Below are positions 1 to 5,618 of a stretch of 9,807 nucleotides of DNA, piece by piece. The stretch's first letter is position 1. Every line of letters begins with the position of its first letter. The notes beneath the pieces were generated by a model. It did not search any database, was not told the DNA's origin, and saw only the letters and a program-made list of their open reading frames with translations. Source of the DNA: an uncultured Clostridia bacterium (lineage in GTDB: Bacteria; Bacillota; Clostridia; Oscillospirales; Ruminococcaceae); assembly GCA_947381875.1 (NCBI GenBank), contig CANCXY010000122.1:1-9807 (forward strand), read 5' to 3'. The position numbers and the translations under genes were made by a program.

Positions 1-79
1 GGCGGAGTCCAGAGGCAGGGCCTCTGGCAGGTCCGGGCAGCGCCCGGCGGGATGGCGCCCTTTGGGCAGCCCGGCGGGC
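1..79 (+). repeat. Hairpin-train repeat, copy 1 (downstream of spo0A, cut by window edge)
   Basis: This stretch follows the spo0A stop and holds a row of GC-rich hairpins: 9-27 (8-bp stem, loop 17-19), 33-47 (CCGGGC/GCCCGG, loop AGC), 57-67 (GCCC-TTT-GGGC) and 69-79 (GCCC-GGC-GGGC). Positions 30-53 are a perfect 24-bp inverted match to 9777-9800, and 54-67 match 9753-9766 inverted; a 10-base hairpin arm present at 9767-9776 is absent here. The 9-27 hairpin is the same as 5557-5575 except in the loop. No T-run is visible, so a role as the spo0A terminator is unproven. Confidence 0.8.
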
Positions 80-81
80 GG

Positions 82-834
82 TCAGGCGCTGCGGTGCGAC
101 TTTTTATCCAGGCGCATTTTATCGGCAATCATGGCGATGAACTCCGAATTGGTGGGTTTGCCGCGCAGGTTGTGGATGGTGTAGCCGAAATAGCTGTTGA
201 GGGTGTCGACATCGCCTCGGTCCCAGGCGACCTCGATCGCGTGGCGGATGGCACGCTCCACGCGGCTGGCCGTGGTGCCGTTCGCGCGCGCAATCTCCGG
301 GTAGAGCCGCTTTGTGACGCAGTTGATGTATTCGGGATTTTCCATCGTCAGCAAAATCGCCTCGCGCAGGAACTGGTACCCCTTGATGTGCGCGGGCACA
401 CCGATCTGGTGCAGGATCTCCGTCACCGTGCATTCGTCGTCCGCGGGGACGCGCACGGCGCCGGTGCGCCCCGCCGCCGCGGCTGTGCGCTCCGCCAGGG
501 ATTCGGGGTCAAACGGCTTCTGGAAATAAAAGGCGAAGCCCTTTTCCATCATTTCACTCTCCAGGGCGTCGTCTGTGAAGCTGCCGGTGACGAAAAATAC
601 CGCCTTGCCCCCGCCCAGCTCCTCGTACCGGCGTTTGACGCTCAGTGCGTCCAGCCCCGGCATGAACGCGTCCAGCAGCACGGCGTCCGGCTGCTGCTGC
701 TCCAGGGCCGCCAGCGCTTTCGTGCCGTCCTTTTCGCATACCGTCACCGCAATCTCCCGCGCCGCCAATGCCTCCGCGCACTGCTTTGTCAGCTCCGGCG
801 ATAACTGCGTCATCAGCAATTTTACCTGTTCCAT
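82..834 (-). CDS. spo0A: Sporulation master regulator Spo0A (atypical receiver)
   Basis: This is the response regulator that commits the cell to sporulation by binding 0A boxes in DNA. The C-terminal effector domain (about residues 138-246 of 250) carries family hallmarks such as GVPAHIKGY, TTASRVERAIRHAIEVAW and KPTNSEFIAMIADK, so the identity is secure. The N-terminal receiver (1-115) is divergent. D55 (LLDAFMP), T83 and K106 (QKPFD) match the phospho-acceptor Asp and the conserved Thr and Lys. The acidic pair that binds Mg2+ (D10/D11 in Bacillus subtilis) aligns with Q10 and L11. The start at 834 is chosen because GGAGGA sits 8 bases upstream; the open frame runs 24 codons further without that support. 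The gene has its own promoter and 0A box, and spoIVB, its usual upstream neighbour, lies about 4.8 kb away. Whether it is still phosphorylated cannot be read from sequence. Confidence 0.95.
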   Translation of the reverse strand: MEQVKLLMTQLSPELTKQCAEALAAREIAVTVCEKDGTKALAALEQQQPDAVLLDAFMPGLDALSVKRRYEELGGGKAVFFVTGSFTDDALESEMMEKGFAFYFQKPFDPESLAERTAAAAGRTGAVRVPADDECTVTEILHQIGVPAHIKGYQFLREAILLTMENPEYINCVTKRLYPEIARANGTTASRVERAIRHAIEVAWDRGDVDTLNSYFGYTIHNLRGKPTNSEFIAMIADKMRLDKKSHRSA

Positions 835-906
835 CGTTTTCTTCCTCCGTTTATCTGTTGTATCCCCGCCTGCCCGCCAGGAATCGTGCTTTGTAGTACG
901 AGCCAT

Positions 907-935
907 ATTTTACCATATATTTCCAATAAATGCAA
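907..935 (-). promoter_or_regulatory. Sigma-A-type promoter of spo0A
   Basis: On the minus strand a -35 TTGCAT (930-935) is followed by 17 bases and a -10 TAAAAT (907-912) preceded by an extended TGG. Transcription would start near 900, giving a leader of about 65 bases before the spo0A ATG at 834. I saw no convincing sigma-H promoter in the same region. Confidence 0.7.
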
Positions 936-979
936 GCGTTTTGGCGATATTTTTTCCATATCTGGTGCGTCTCCGCCGT

Positions 980-986
980 TTCGACA
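980..986 (-). promoter_or_regulatory. 0A box (Spo0A binding site) upstream of spo0A
   Basis: The minus strand reads TGTCGAA, an exact match to the 0A-box core, flanked by TTTG and AC. It lies about 45 bases upstream of the -35 element of the spo0A promoter. Autoregulation of spo0A through 0A boxes is known in Bacillus; use of this site here is inferred. A 7-base match can occur by chance, but its position between the nucleosidase terminator and the spo0A promoter favours a real site. Confidence 0.55.
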
Positions 987-1050
987 CAAAATGCTGTGGT
1001 TGCACAAAAATATGCCTTTTTCGCTGGGCGGGACGGGAAAGAGAGGGGAT

Positions 1051-1075
1051 AAAAAAACCGCCCTGCCGGCGCGGT
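1051..1075 (-). terminator. Rho-independent terminator after the nucleosidase gene
   Basis: Read on the minus strand, an ACCGC/GCGGT stem (1071-1075 with 1057-1061), extended by two G-C pairs past a one-base bulge and closed by a 4-base loop, is followed by seven T residues (1057-1051). It begins about 57 bases after the nucleosidase stop codon and separates that gene from spo0A. Confidence 0.65.
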
Positions 1076-1131
1076 CCGGCAAAACGGTGTTTGAAAAAGA
1101 TATCCGGGTGTGTGGCGGCGGACGTAAAAGG

Positions 1132-1833
1132 TTATCTGGCGCGCATTTCCCGCAAGATCGCGAAGGTGATGTCTTTCGCTATCAGGGACGCCTTTTCGCA
1201 GTTTTCCTCAAAATGTTCTACCCCGCTGTGCGCCGCTGTATCTGTGACGCAGCGCACAGCAAGGAAAGGTACCTTGTTTACATAGCAGACATGAGCAATG
1301 CTGGCCGTTTCCATATCGACGGTCAGAGGCGCAAATTCCGTCAGGATTTTTTGCCGCCCCTCGTCAGTGATAAAAGATTCCCCGGTAGCCATCCGCCCCC
1401 ATACGACTTTGCCCGCGCTTGCCATTTGCCGACGGCGCGCCGGGAGAATTCCAACAGTTCCCGATCCGCCCGGAAAAATACGGTGTCCATCCAATGGGTG
1501 AAACTCTGTTAAGATATCCGCCGCGACATCGTGGTAGCAGGCTTCTGTGGAGATCACGGTGTCGAATATTTCAAGAGCGGGATCCAATCCGCCCGCCGTG
1601 CCCGCGTTGATGATTGCGTCTACGCCAAACAGGTCAATCAAGAGCTGGGAGGCGATCGCGGCGTTTACCTTGCATACGCCGGAAAACAGGACAACGGTTT
1701 CCATGCCCGCGAGCGTCCCCTCATAGAATTTCAGCATGGCTTTTTCCGTCACCCGGTATTCAGACAGGGCGGAGAAAAAGGGGGCGGCTTCAGTATCCCC
1801 CGCGCAGAGGATACCAACTTTCTGTGCTTTCAT
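1132..1833 (-). CDS. mtnN: 5'-methylthioadenosine/S-adenosylhomocysteine nucleosidase-type protein
   Basis: A 233-residue member of the PNP/UDP phosphorylase superfamily, about the length of Escherichia coli MTA/SAH nucleosidase (232). The enzyme cleaves adenine from methylthioadenosine and S-adenosylhomocysteine in the cytosol, feeding methionine salvage and the methyl cycle. Equivalents of the catalytic residues are visible: E15 (for E12), the GESFI segment (151-155, for GDAFI), E175 in VDMETAS (for E174) and D198 in VRCVTD (for D197), plus INAGTAGGLDP at 75-85 and YHDV at 100-103. The loop Met (M9 in E. coli) is replaced by G12, so substrate preference may differ. GGAGAGG lies 7 bases before the ATG at 1833. 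The gene follows the broken nuclease gene by 28 bases on the same strand and probably shares its promoter at 2869-2897. The family call is firm; the exact substrate is not. Confidence 0.85.
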   Translation of the reverse strand: MKAQKVGILCAGDTEAAPFFSALSEYRVTEKAMLKFYEGTLAGMETVVLFSGVCKVNAAIASQLLIDLFGVDAIINAGTAGGLDPALEIFDTVISTEACYHDVAADILTEFHPLDGHRIFPGGSGTVGILPARRRQMASAGKVVWGRMATGESFITDEGRQKILTEFAPLTVDMETASIAHVCYVNKVPFLAVRCVTDTAAHSGVEHFEENCEKASLIAKDITFAILREMRAR

Positions 1834-1861
1834 GAAATTGCCTCTCCGCTGTGCGTGTATT

Positions 1862-2845
1862 TCAGGATTTGAGCGGTTTGTCCTCCCGCAGGAGCGCTGT
1901 GTACATCGCGCGCTCCCCTTCGGGTACGTTCAGTACAGCCATAGCGCGGTCGATTGGCCAGCCGGTGTTAGCGATCAGGCTGCGGAGGGTGTCTTCCCAA
2001 ATTTCCATGCGGCCCTGCTTGAGTCCTTGTTCAAGCCCCTGCTTCTGACCTTTTTCATACCCCTGTAACAATACCTGTTCCCCTAAGCTGCACATATCCC
2101 TTGCCTCGCTTTCCATTGTTTGTGTCATTGGCAAATTAAATTCGTTCTTCAATGTCTTCATTTTTTCCTGCGCCTGCATCTCCTGGGACAGCAATACCCC
2201 CAACATTTTCAGTATCCCCTCATAATTTCCGTCCTGTTCCTGGCCCAGACACAACATAACGACTGTCAGCAGGTTGTAATTTTCCACCGGTTCGGGGGCG
2301 TGGCCTACAACATCTGTTTTCGCGATGCTGTATTTCGTAATCGTATTCCGGTATAGTGCCCGCGGCATGGTGCAGACCCATATGCTGTATACTTTGCGCA
2401 AGTCTTCATAGTGGAAATGCGAAAATTCCGTATCGTGCTGGGCGGAGATCAGACGGCTGGCGTAATAGATCGCGCGCTTCACGATCGGATAGCCCGGTGA
2501 AAAATCGCTGTGCGCCTCTATATTGACAATCATCCGTATAGGCTCCCCTGTAGACGGCGCTATGGCGGTAAAGCGGATATCGTAAATCACCATGCCTTCG
2601 GTGAGCAGCTTGTCTTCGAGGTTCATGCCCCGGATGCGTGCCGCGTTTGTCTCGTCGGGCATGACGGGGGTCTTCTGCACCGACGGCTCCCCTTCAATAT
2701 AGCGTTCCGCGATCTCCTCTGCCGTGCAGTCCTTATATGGGCAAGGACGATCTTCTCACTCAAAAGTTTTTTGCAGGAGGCGTCATAGCGGGCCAAATAC
2801 TCCGTCAGGGCTAAATCCCTCGCCCAAAATCGTTGGCAGTTCCAT
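1862..2845 (-). pseudogene. PD-(D/E)XK (Rpn/transposase-type) nuclease, frameshifted
   Basis: This looks like the large clostridial PD-(D/E)XK nuclease/transposase family. Three segments in different frames read together as one member. An ATG at 2845 gives MELPTILGEG. After a one-base loss in the G run at 2817-2819 the next frame gives DLALTEYLARYD and SEKIVLAHI. Near 2733-2739 the frame changes again, giving KDCTAEEIAERYIEGEPS and then an intact 272-codon stretch (GTG at 2680 to the stop at 1862) with YDIRFTA and NIEAHSDFSPGYPIVKR. About 20 bases seem missing at the second break, judging from residues this family usually has between those motifs. The catalytic ExQ motif, as I recall it, appears as E-A-H. 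The tail has GYEKGQKQGLEQGLKQG repeats typical of the family. The C-terminal part could in principle be made from the GTG, but it lacks the N-terminal helices. The family name comes from memory of motifs. Confidence 0.75.
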
Positions 2846-2868
2846 TGTCCCCACTTCCTCTCATTGGT

Positions 2869-2897
2869 ATCATACCACAAATGGGGGGAAATGTCTA
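2869..2897 (-). promoter_or_regulatory. Promoter of the nuclease pseudogene/nucleosidase unit with palindrome over the -10
   Basis: On the minus strand, -35 TAGACA (2892-2897), a 17-base spacer and -10 TATGAT (2869-2874) with an extended TGG form a near-consensus promoter, starting near 2862, just upstream of the ATG at 2845. The -10 lies within a perfect 13-base palindrome, TGGTATCATACCA (2865-2877), which could be an operator. With the first gene broken, its useful product may now be the nucleosidase. Confidence 0.6.
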
Positions 2898-2938
2898 TGG
2901 ACAGGTGCGATTGGGAACGGAAAGTTTGCTGGAATGTA

Positions 2939-2967
2939 TTGCCCCTGTCTACATTTTGGTATAGAAT
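2939..2967 (+). promoter_or_regulatory. Promoter candidate for the mntA-hepT operon
   Basis: TTGCCC (2939-2944) and TAGAAT (2962-2967) are separated by 17 bases. Transcription would start near 2974, about 26 bases before the GTG start at 3000. The match is moderate. Confidence 0.45.
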
Positions 2968-2999
2968 GGGGGAAGGAATAAAAAAGAGGGGGTGGCGGT

Positions 3000-3290
3000 G
3001 TGCGCTATCATCTGACAAAGCGGGTCGAGGATGAGATCATTTCCCTGGCGCGCAGGTGCGGGATAGAGAAAGTTATCCTTTTCGGTTCGCGGGCGCGGGG
3101 GGACAACCGGGAGCGCAGCGATATTGACCTTGCCATCTTCGGAGGAGATACGGCGGAGTTCCTGCTGAGCGCCGATGAGGAGATACAAACGCTATTGATG
3201 TTTGATATTGTAGACTTAGGGAAACCGGTACAACCTGCACTGCGGGCGGAAATTGAACGGGACGGAGTGATTCTCTATGAAAAAGTTTGA
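3000..3290 (+). CDS. mntA: MntA-type minimal nucleotidyltransferase antitoxin
   Basis: A 96-residue minimal nucleotidyltransferase. The signature GSRARGDNRERSDIDLAI (29-46) has the family GS motif and the paired metal-binding aspartates D41 and D43; a third acidic residue is expected in MFDIVDL (D69 or D72). In characterised type VII pairs, MntA transfers AMP to a tyrosine of the HEPN toxin HepT and silences it. The gene starts with GTG at 3000, chosen because AGAGGGGG ends 7 bases upstream; no ATG is better placed. Its 3' end overlaps the HEPN gene by 14 bases, implying translational coupling. The HEPN partner and intact catalytic residues support an active antitoxin. Binding to this particular partner is inferred from adjacency. 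Confidence 0.85.
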   Translation: MRYHLTKRVEDEIISLARRCGIEKVILFGSRARGDNRERSDIDLAIFGGDTAEFLLSADEEIQTLLMFDIVDLGKPVQPALRAEIERDGVILYEKV

Positions 3291-3669
3291 AAATTTTTGT
3301 AAGGCGCTGGACAATTTGCAGTTGGCGCGGGAAGTAAAAGAGCCATACGACGTATTATCCATGACAGGCTCTGTCGCGCTGTTTGAAATCTGTTTTGAGC
3401 AGGCGTGGAAAGCCATGAAGGAAATTTTATCCGACCAGGGTTTCAGCGCGGCGCAGACAGGTTCGCCGAAACAAATCCTGAAAATGGCCTACAGCGCCGG
3501 GATGGTGCGGGATGAGGAAAAATGGCTGGCCATGCTGGCGTCACGCAACGAGGTTTCCCATTCCTACAATGAGGAGGTCGCCCAAACCCTGCTGCGGGCT
3601 GTTCAGACAGACTATATCGACCTGTTGGAAGAACTGCGGACGGAGCTAAAAACAAACTGGATAGGATAA
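3277..3669 (+). CDS. hepT: HepT-type HEPN toxin (HI0074-like)
   Basis: A 130-residue, mostly helical protein of the HEPN superfamily, HI0074-like group (older name: nucleotidyltransferase substrate-binding protein). The motif RNEVSHSYNEE (90-100) gives R-X4-H (R90, H95), the HEPN ribonuclease signature, followed by Y97, which fits RX4HXY; in characterised HepT this tyrosine is the one modified by MntA. Length and motif position near the C-terminal third are normal, and no lesion is visible. The ATG at 3277 lies inside the end of mntA, so translation is probably coupled. The gene ends 12 bases from the end of the convergent membrane-protein gene, and no terminator is visible between them. Toxicity and RNA target are not shown by sequence. 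Confidence 0.82.
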   Translation: MKKFENFCKALDNLQLAREVKEPYDVLSMTGSVALFEICFEQAWKAMKEILSDQGFSAAQTGSPKQILKMAYSAGMVRDEEKWLAMLASRNEVSHSYNEEVAQTLLRAVQTDYIDLLEELRTELKTNWIG

Positions 3670-3681
3670 GATGCTTTCCCT

Positions 3682-4083
3682 TCATGGGCAGCAGCGCTCA
3701 CAGGGGGAATATCCCATTTCAATCACGCTTTCCCGTGTGCCGGTATAAAGGCGCTTGTTGCTTTCTTTCATCATGCCGACGCTTGGGCAGGATGGGTCAT
3801 GGAATTTGTGGGTGTTCAGATTCAGGACATACGCCTGCTGTTCCGGTGATTGGCTGGCGCTTTCGGAATCCGGCGAAATAGCCTTGCTTTCGGATGGAAG
3901 GCCGCTATGGGGGACGATGGACTGTGTGGGGGCATCTCCCTGTTCTGGGCGTCCGTTCGGCATGATAGTCAGGCTTATCAATATGATGCACACAACCACA
4001 AGCAGGACCATGCACGCCTGCCGGAAGGGATCCCCTTTTTCCTGATGCGCCGTAGTGGGCGCTCTTTTTTTGTCCATTTTCAT
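3682..4083 (-). CDS. Small membrane-anchored protein with Ada-like Cys motif domain
   Basis: A 133-residue protein with a charged N-terminus, one hydrophobic helix (about 23-41, CMVLLVVVCIILISLTIM), a Ser/Pro/Glu-rich linker (42-84) and a C-terminal domain. That domain (85-133) has FHDPSCPSV, a SNKRLYTGTRESVIEMG segment and PCERCCP. This pattern resembles the small Ada-like metal-binding module found in many Firmicutes secreted or membrane proteins and nuclease tails. H95, C99, C128 and C131 could bind one zinc ion; an extra cysteine, C132, sits beside them. The start at 4083 is chosen because GGAG lies 5 bases upstream; an ATG at 4104 would add 7 residues but has no ribosome binding site. 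The gene diverges from an XRE-type regulator and has a strong promoter at 4128-4156. The function is unknown; the topology suggests the Cys domain faces outward. Confidence 0.7.
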   Translation of the reverse strand: MKMDKKRAPTTAHQEKGDPFRQACMVLLVVVCIILISLTIMPNGRPEQGDAPTQSIVPHSGLPSESKAISPDSESASQSPEQQAYVLNLNTHKFHDPSCPSVGMMKESNKRLYTGTRESVIEMGYSPCERCCP

Positions 4084-4127
4084 CTCATCTCCATGATACT
4101 CCATATATAAGGATACTACAAATATAT

Positions 4128-4156
4128 ATACTATACTTTAATAGGGATAATGTCAA
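4128..4156 (-). promoter_or_regulatory. Promoter of the membrane Cys-motif protein gene
   Basis: On the minus strand, a perfect -35 TTGACA (4151-4156) is followed by 17 bases and TAGTAT (4128-4133); TATAGT two bases earlier is an alternative. Transcription would start near 4121, giving a leader of about 38 bases. Confidence 0.6.
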
Positions 4157-4170
4157 TATGAGTACCCTAT
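4141..4170. promoter_or_regulatory. Inverted repeat, candidate operator between divergent genes
   Basis: ATAGGG (4141-4146) and CCCTAT (4165-4170) form an inverted repeat separated by 18 bases. The left arm is in the spacer of the minus-strand promoter, and the right arm touches the extended -10 candidate (TGTTAAGAT, 4170-4178) of the regulator gene. A dimer bound here could control both directions. Binding by the adjacent XRE-type protein is inferred. Confidence 0.4.
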
Positions 4171-4203
4171 GTTAAGATGTATTCATAGAGGGGAGGACGC
4201 AAA

Positions 4204-4485
4204 ATGGACGAACTCAGAAGGGTTGTTGTCAAAAGTGTTGTTTCCTATCGTATGAATAAATATGGGCGTGTAAAGGTCAAATTGGCACAGCAGCTCCAGG
4301 CACGGAATATCACTCGAAATAAAATAGGGGAGCTGACAGGTGCGAAATATGAGGTAGTAAACCGCTATTACCGGGGCGAGGGCATCGAACGGGCGGACTT
4401 GGATTTCTTAGCCAAAGTATGTTATGTGCTGGACTGTAAAATAGAAGATCTTTTAGAATATGAACCGCCTGAAAAAGAGCCGTGA
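4204..4485 (+). CDS. XRE/Cro-C1-type transcriptional regulator
   Basis: A 93-residue protein with a Cro/C1-type helix-turn-helix. Residues 36-61 (ITRNKIGELTGAKYEVVNRY followed by YRGEG) look like the paired helices, and the C-terminal KVCYVLDCKIEDLLEYEPPE is typical of the short stand-alone repressors common on clostridial mobile elements. GGGAGG lies 7 bases before the ATG at 4204. It diverges from the membrane Cys-motif gene and ends in its own terminator, so it is not cotranscribed by default with fic. The coding sequence is strikingly AT-rich compared with the core genes, which suggests acquisition by transfer. A likely role is control of the divergent promoter and of its own synthesis. 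The extra 20 or so N-terminal residues ahead of the usual domain start are unusual but not diagnostic. Confidence 0.8.
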   Translation: MDELRRVVVKSVVSYRMNKYGRVKVKLAQQLQARNITRNKIGELTGAKYEVVNRYYRGEGIERADLDFLAKVCYVLDCKIEDLLEYEPPEKEP

Positions 4486-4496
4486 GCAAAAAATAC

Positions 4497-4540
4497 AGCG
4501 GGCCGTCCCCATATAGAGGGCGGTCCGCTGTCGTGTTTTT
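4497..4540 (+). terminator. Rho-independent terminator after the XRE-type regulator
   Basis: A 12-bp stem with two G-T wobbles pairs 4497-4508 with 4518-4529 around a 9-base loop and is followed by GTCGTGTTTTT (4530-4540). It starts 11 bases after the regulator's stop codon. Confidence 0.75.
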
Positions 4541-4591
4541 GGCCTCAAAGAGGGTTCCGGCAAAAATCCGGCACCACTCCTGGGAATTTTG

Positions 4592-4600
4592 TGGTATACT
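4592..4600 (+). promoter_or_regulatory. Extended -10 promoter of fic
   Basis: TGGTATACT gives an extended -10 element (TG at 4592-4593, TATACT at 4595-4600) with no good -35 at the usual distance. Transcription would begin near 4607, about 34 bases before the fic ATG. It lies after the regulator's terminator, so fic can be expressed independently. Confidence 0.5.
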
Positions 4601-4640
4601 GGGAATGGCACAGAATGCTTTGGGAAAAGGAGAATGTCAA

Positions 4641-5393
4641 ATGCAGGAACGCTATGAAAAGGTGGTCGCGCTCTGGCAAAGCTGGAACATTACGACAGAC
4701 GCCCAGCTTGCCCAGGCGTTGAACGGGCACAGCATTGCCTTTGCGTACCATTCGGGAAAGATAGAAAATGAGCGGATCACTTACAACGATACACGGGAAA
4801 TCTTCGAGCGCGACGGCGTGACTTCCTACACGGGCGATCTGCGCACCCTGTTTGAGATACGCAACGCAAGGGAGGCAAACGAACTGTTCCTCCGGGCCTT
4901 CCAGGAGCGCCGTCCGCTGAATGAAGCTCTGATTCAGGAATTTCAGGGGCTTTTGACGCAGAATACCTATGATACCCGCCGTTATCAGCTTGGGGAGCGT
5001 CCTGGCACATACAAGTGCCATGACTATGTTACAGGGCGGGAAGAAGTGGGGGCCGCGCCGGAGGATGTGGCCGAGGAGATGGCGGAGCTGCTTGCGGATA
5101 TCCCTGAGGGAAAGGCGTTGACAGCCGCGGCCTATTTCCATGCAAAATTTGAAAATATCCATCCTTTCGCGGACGGGAATGGCCGGGCCGGCAGGCTGAC
5201 GATGAATTATTTCCTTGTGACGCATGGGCACCCGCCCATCACTATCCATGAGGAAGACCGGAAAGAGTATTATAGCGCCTTGGAAGCCTGGGATACCCGG
5301 CAGGAGGTAAAGCCCCTGTGTGTTTTTTTGCGGGAACAGACAGTGAAAACGTGGGGCAGACAGCTTGAACGGGCGGAGAAGAAAAGGCTGTAG
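4641..5393 (+). CDS. Fic-domain AMPylator, class II (N-terminal inhibitory helix)
   Basis: A 250-residue Fic-family protein. Fic enzymes usually transfer AMP from ATP to a hydroxyl side chain of a target protein. The catalytic motif HPFADGNGRAGR (174-185) is complete: H174 is the general base, D178 the metal ligand, and N180, R182 and R185 the nucleotide-binding residues. Near the N-terminus S38-G-K-I-E42-N43 fits the inhibitory motif (S/T)xxxE(G/N), in which the Glu blocks ATP positioning. Its place ahead of the Fic core makes this a self-inhibited class II protein that needs no separate antitoxin. The start at 4641 follows GGAG by 8 bases; the frame is open 53 codons further upstream (to a GTG at 4482), but that stretch is the terminator and promoter of this intergenic region. 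Similar stand-alone Fic proteins are common on clostridial mobile elements. The target is unknown. Confidence 0.9.
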   Translation: MQERYEKVVALWQSWNITTDAQLAQALNGHSIAFAYHSGKIENERITYNDTREIFERDGVTSYTGDLRTLFEIRNAREANELFLRAFQERRPLNEALIQEFQGLLTQNTYDTRRYQLGERPGTYKCHDYVTGREEVGAAPEDVAEEMAELLADIPEGKALTAAAYFHAKFENIHPFADGNGRAGRLTMNYFLVTHGHPPITIHEEDRKEYYSALEAWDTRQEVKPLCVFLREQTVKTWGRQLERAEKKRL

Positions 5394-5421
5394 ATGGGAG
5401 GATAGAAGCAAGGCGGGAATC

Positions 5422-5448
5422 AAAAAAGCGCGCTGGCAAAAGCAGCGC
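5422..5448 (-). terminator. Rho-independent terminator for the spoIVB transcript
   Basis: On the minus strand GCGCTG (5448-5443) pairs with CAGCGC (5435-5430) around a 7-base loop, then GC and six T residues (5427-5422). It closes the spoIVB transcript after the hairpin train and separates it from the accessory block. On the plus strand the same hairpin follows fic by about 35 bases but has no T-run. Confidence 0.7.
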
Positions 5449-5480
5449 CCGACCCATGAGCTTGATACTGTACTTACGCG

Positions 5481-5504
5481 GCGTGTGCGGCGTCGCACCC
5501 ACGC
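5481..5504. other. Intergenic hairpin between fic and spoIVB
   Basis: GCGTG-TGCG (5481-5489) pairs with CGCA-CC-CACGC (5494-5504) with a two-base bulge and a 4-base loop. It is one of a series of hairpins that fills the 214-base gap from 5394 to 5607. No gene or ribosome binding site is convincing in that gap. Confidence 0.5.
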
Positions 5505-5527
5505 GAAACGGTGCAGGTGATGGGTTT

Positions 5528-5597
5528 CCAAAGGGGCTGCGCCCCTTTGGCAGAGTCCAGAGGCGGCGCCTCTGGGCAGGTGTGGGCGGCAGCCCAC
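5528..5597 (+). repeat. Hairpin-train repeat, copy 2 (downstream of spoIVB)
   Basis: Three near-perfect hairpins are joined by short linkers: 5528-5550 (10-bp stem, loop TGC), 5557-5575 (8-bp stem, loop GGC) and 5582-5597 (GTGGGC/GCCCAC, loop GGCA). The linkers CAGAGT and GCAGGT recur in copy 1, and the inverse of GCAGGT recurs in copy 3. The first and third slots use different palindromes in other copies, but each still pairs with itself. It is transcribed as part of the spoIVB 3' region. Confidence 0.8.
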
Positions 5598-5600
5598 CAG

Positions 5601-5618
5601 CGGCGGCTTACGCCGCCG
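5601..5618 (-). other. Hairpin with the spoIVB stop codon in its loop
   Basis: On the minus strand CGGCGGC (5618-5612) and GCCGCCG (5607-5601) form a perfect 7-bp stem around GTAA, a GNRA-type tetraloop containing the UAA stop codon. It is the first hairpin of the train that follows spoIVB. Confidence 0.6.

Noticed and set aside
1560..1566. TGTCGAA matching the 0A-box core
   Set aside because: It lies inside the nucleosidase coding sequence, away from any promoter, and is expected by chance.
4482..4640. Upstream extension of fic from a GTG at 4482
   Set aside because: The stretch contains the regulator's terminator and the fic promoter, has no ribosome binding site, and the residues do not resemble Fic. 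The ATG at 4641 has a good site.
4545..5597. Open frame of 350 codons on the minus strand across fic
   Set aside because: It is antisense to a complete Fic gene and reads through the hairpin repeat; it has no domain and no supported start.
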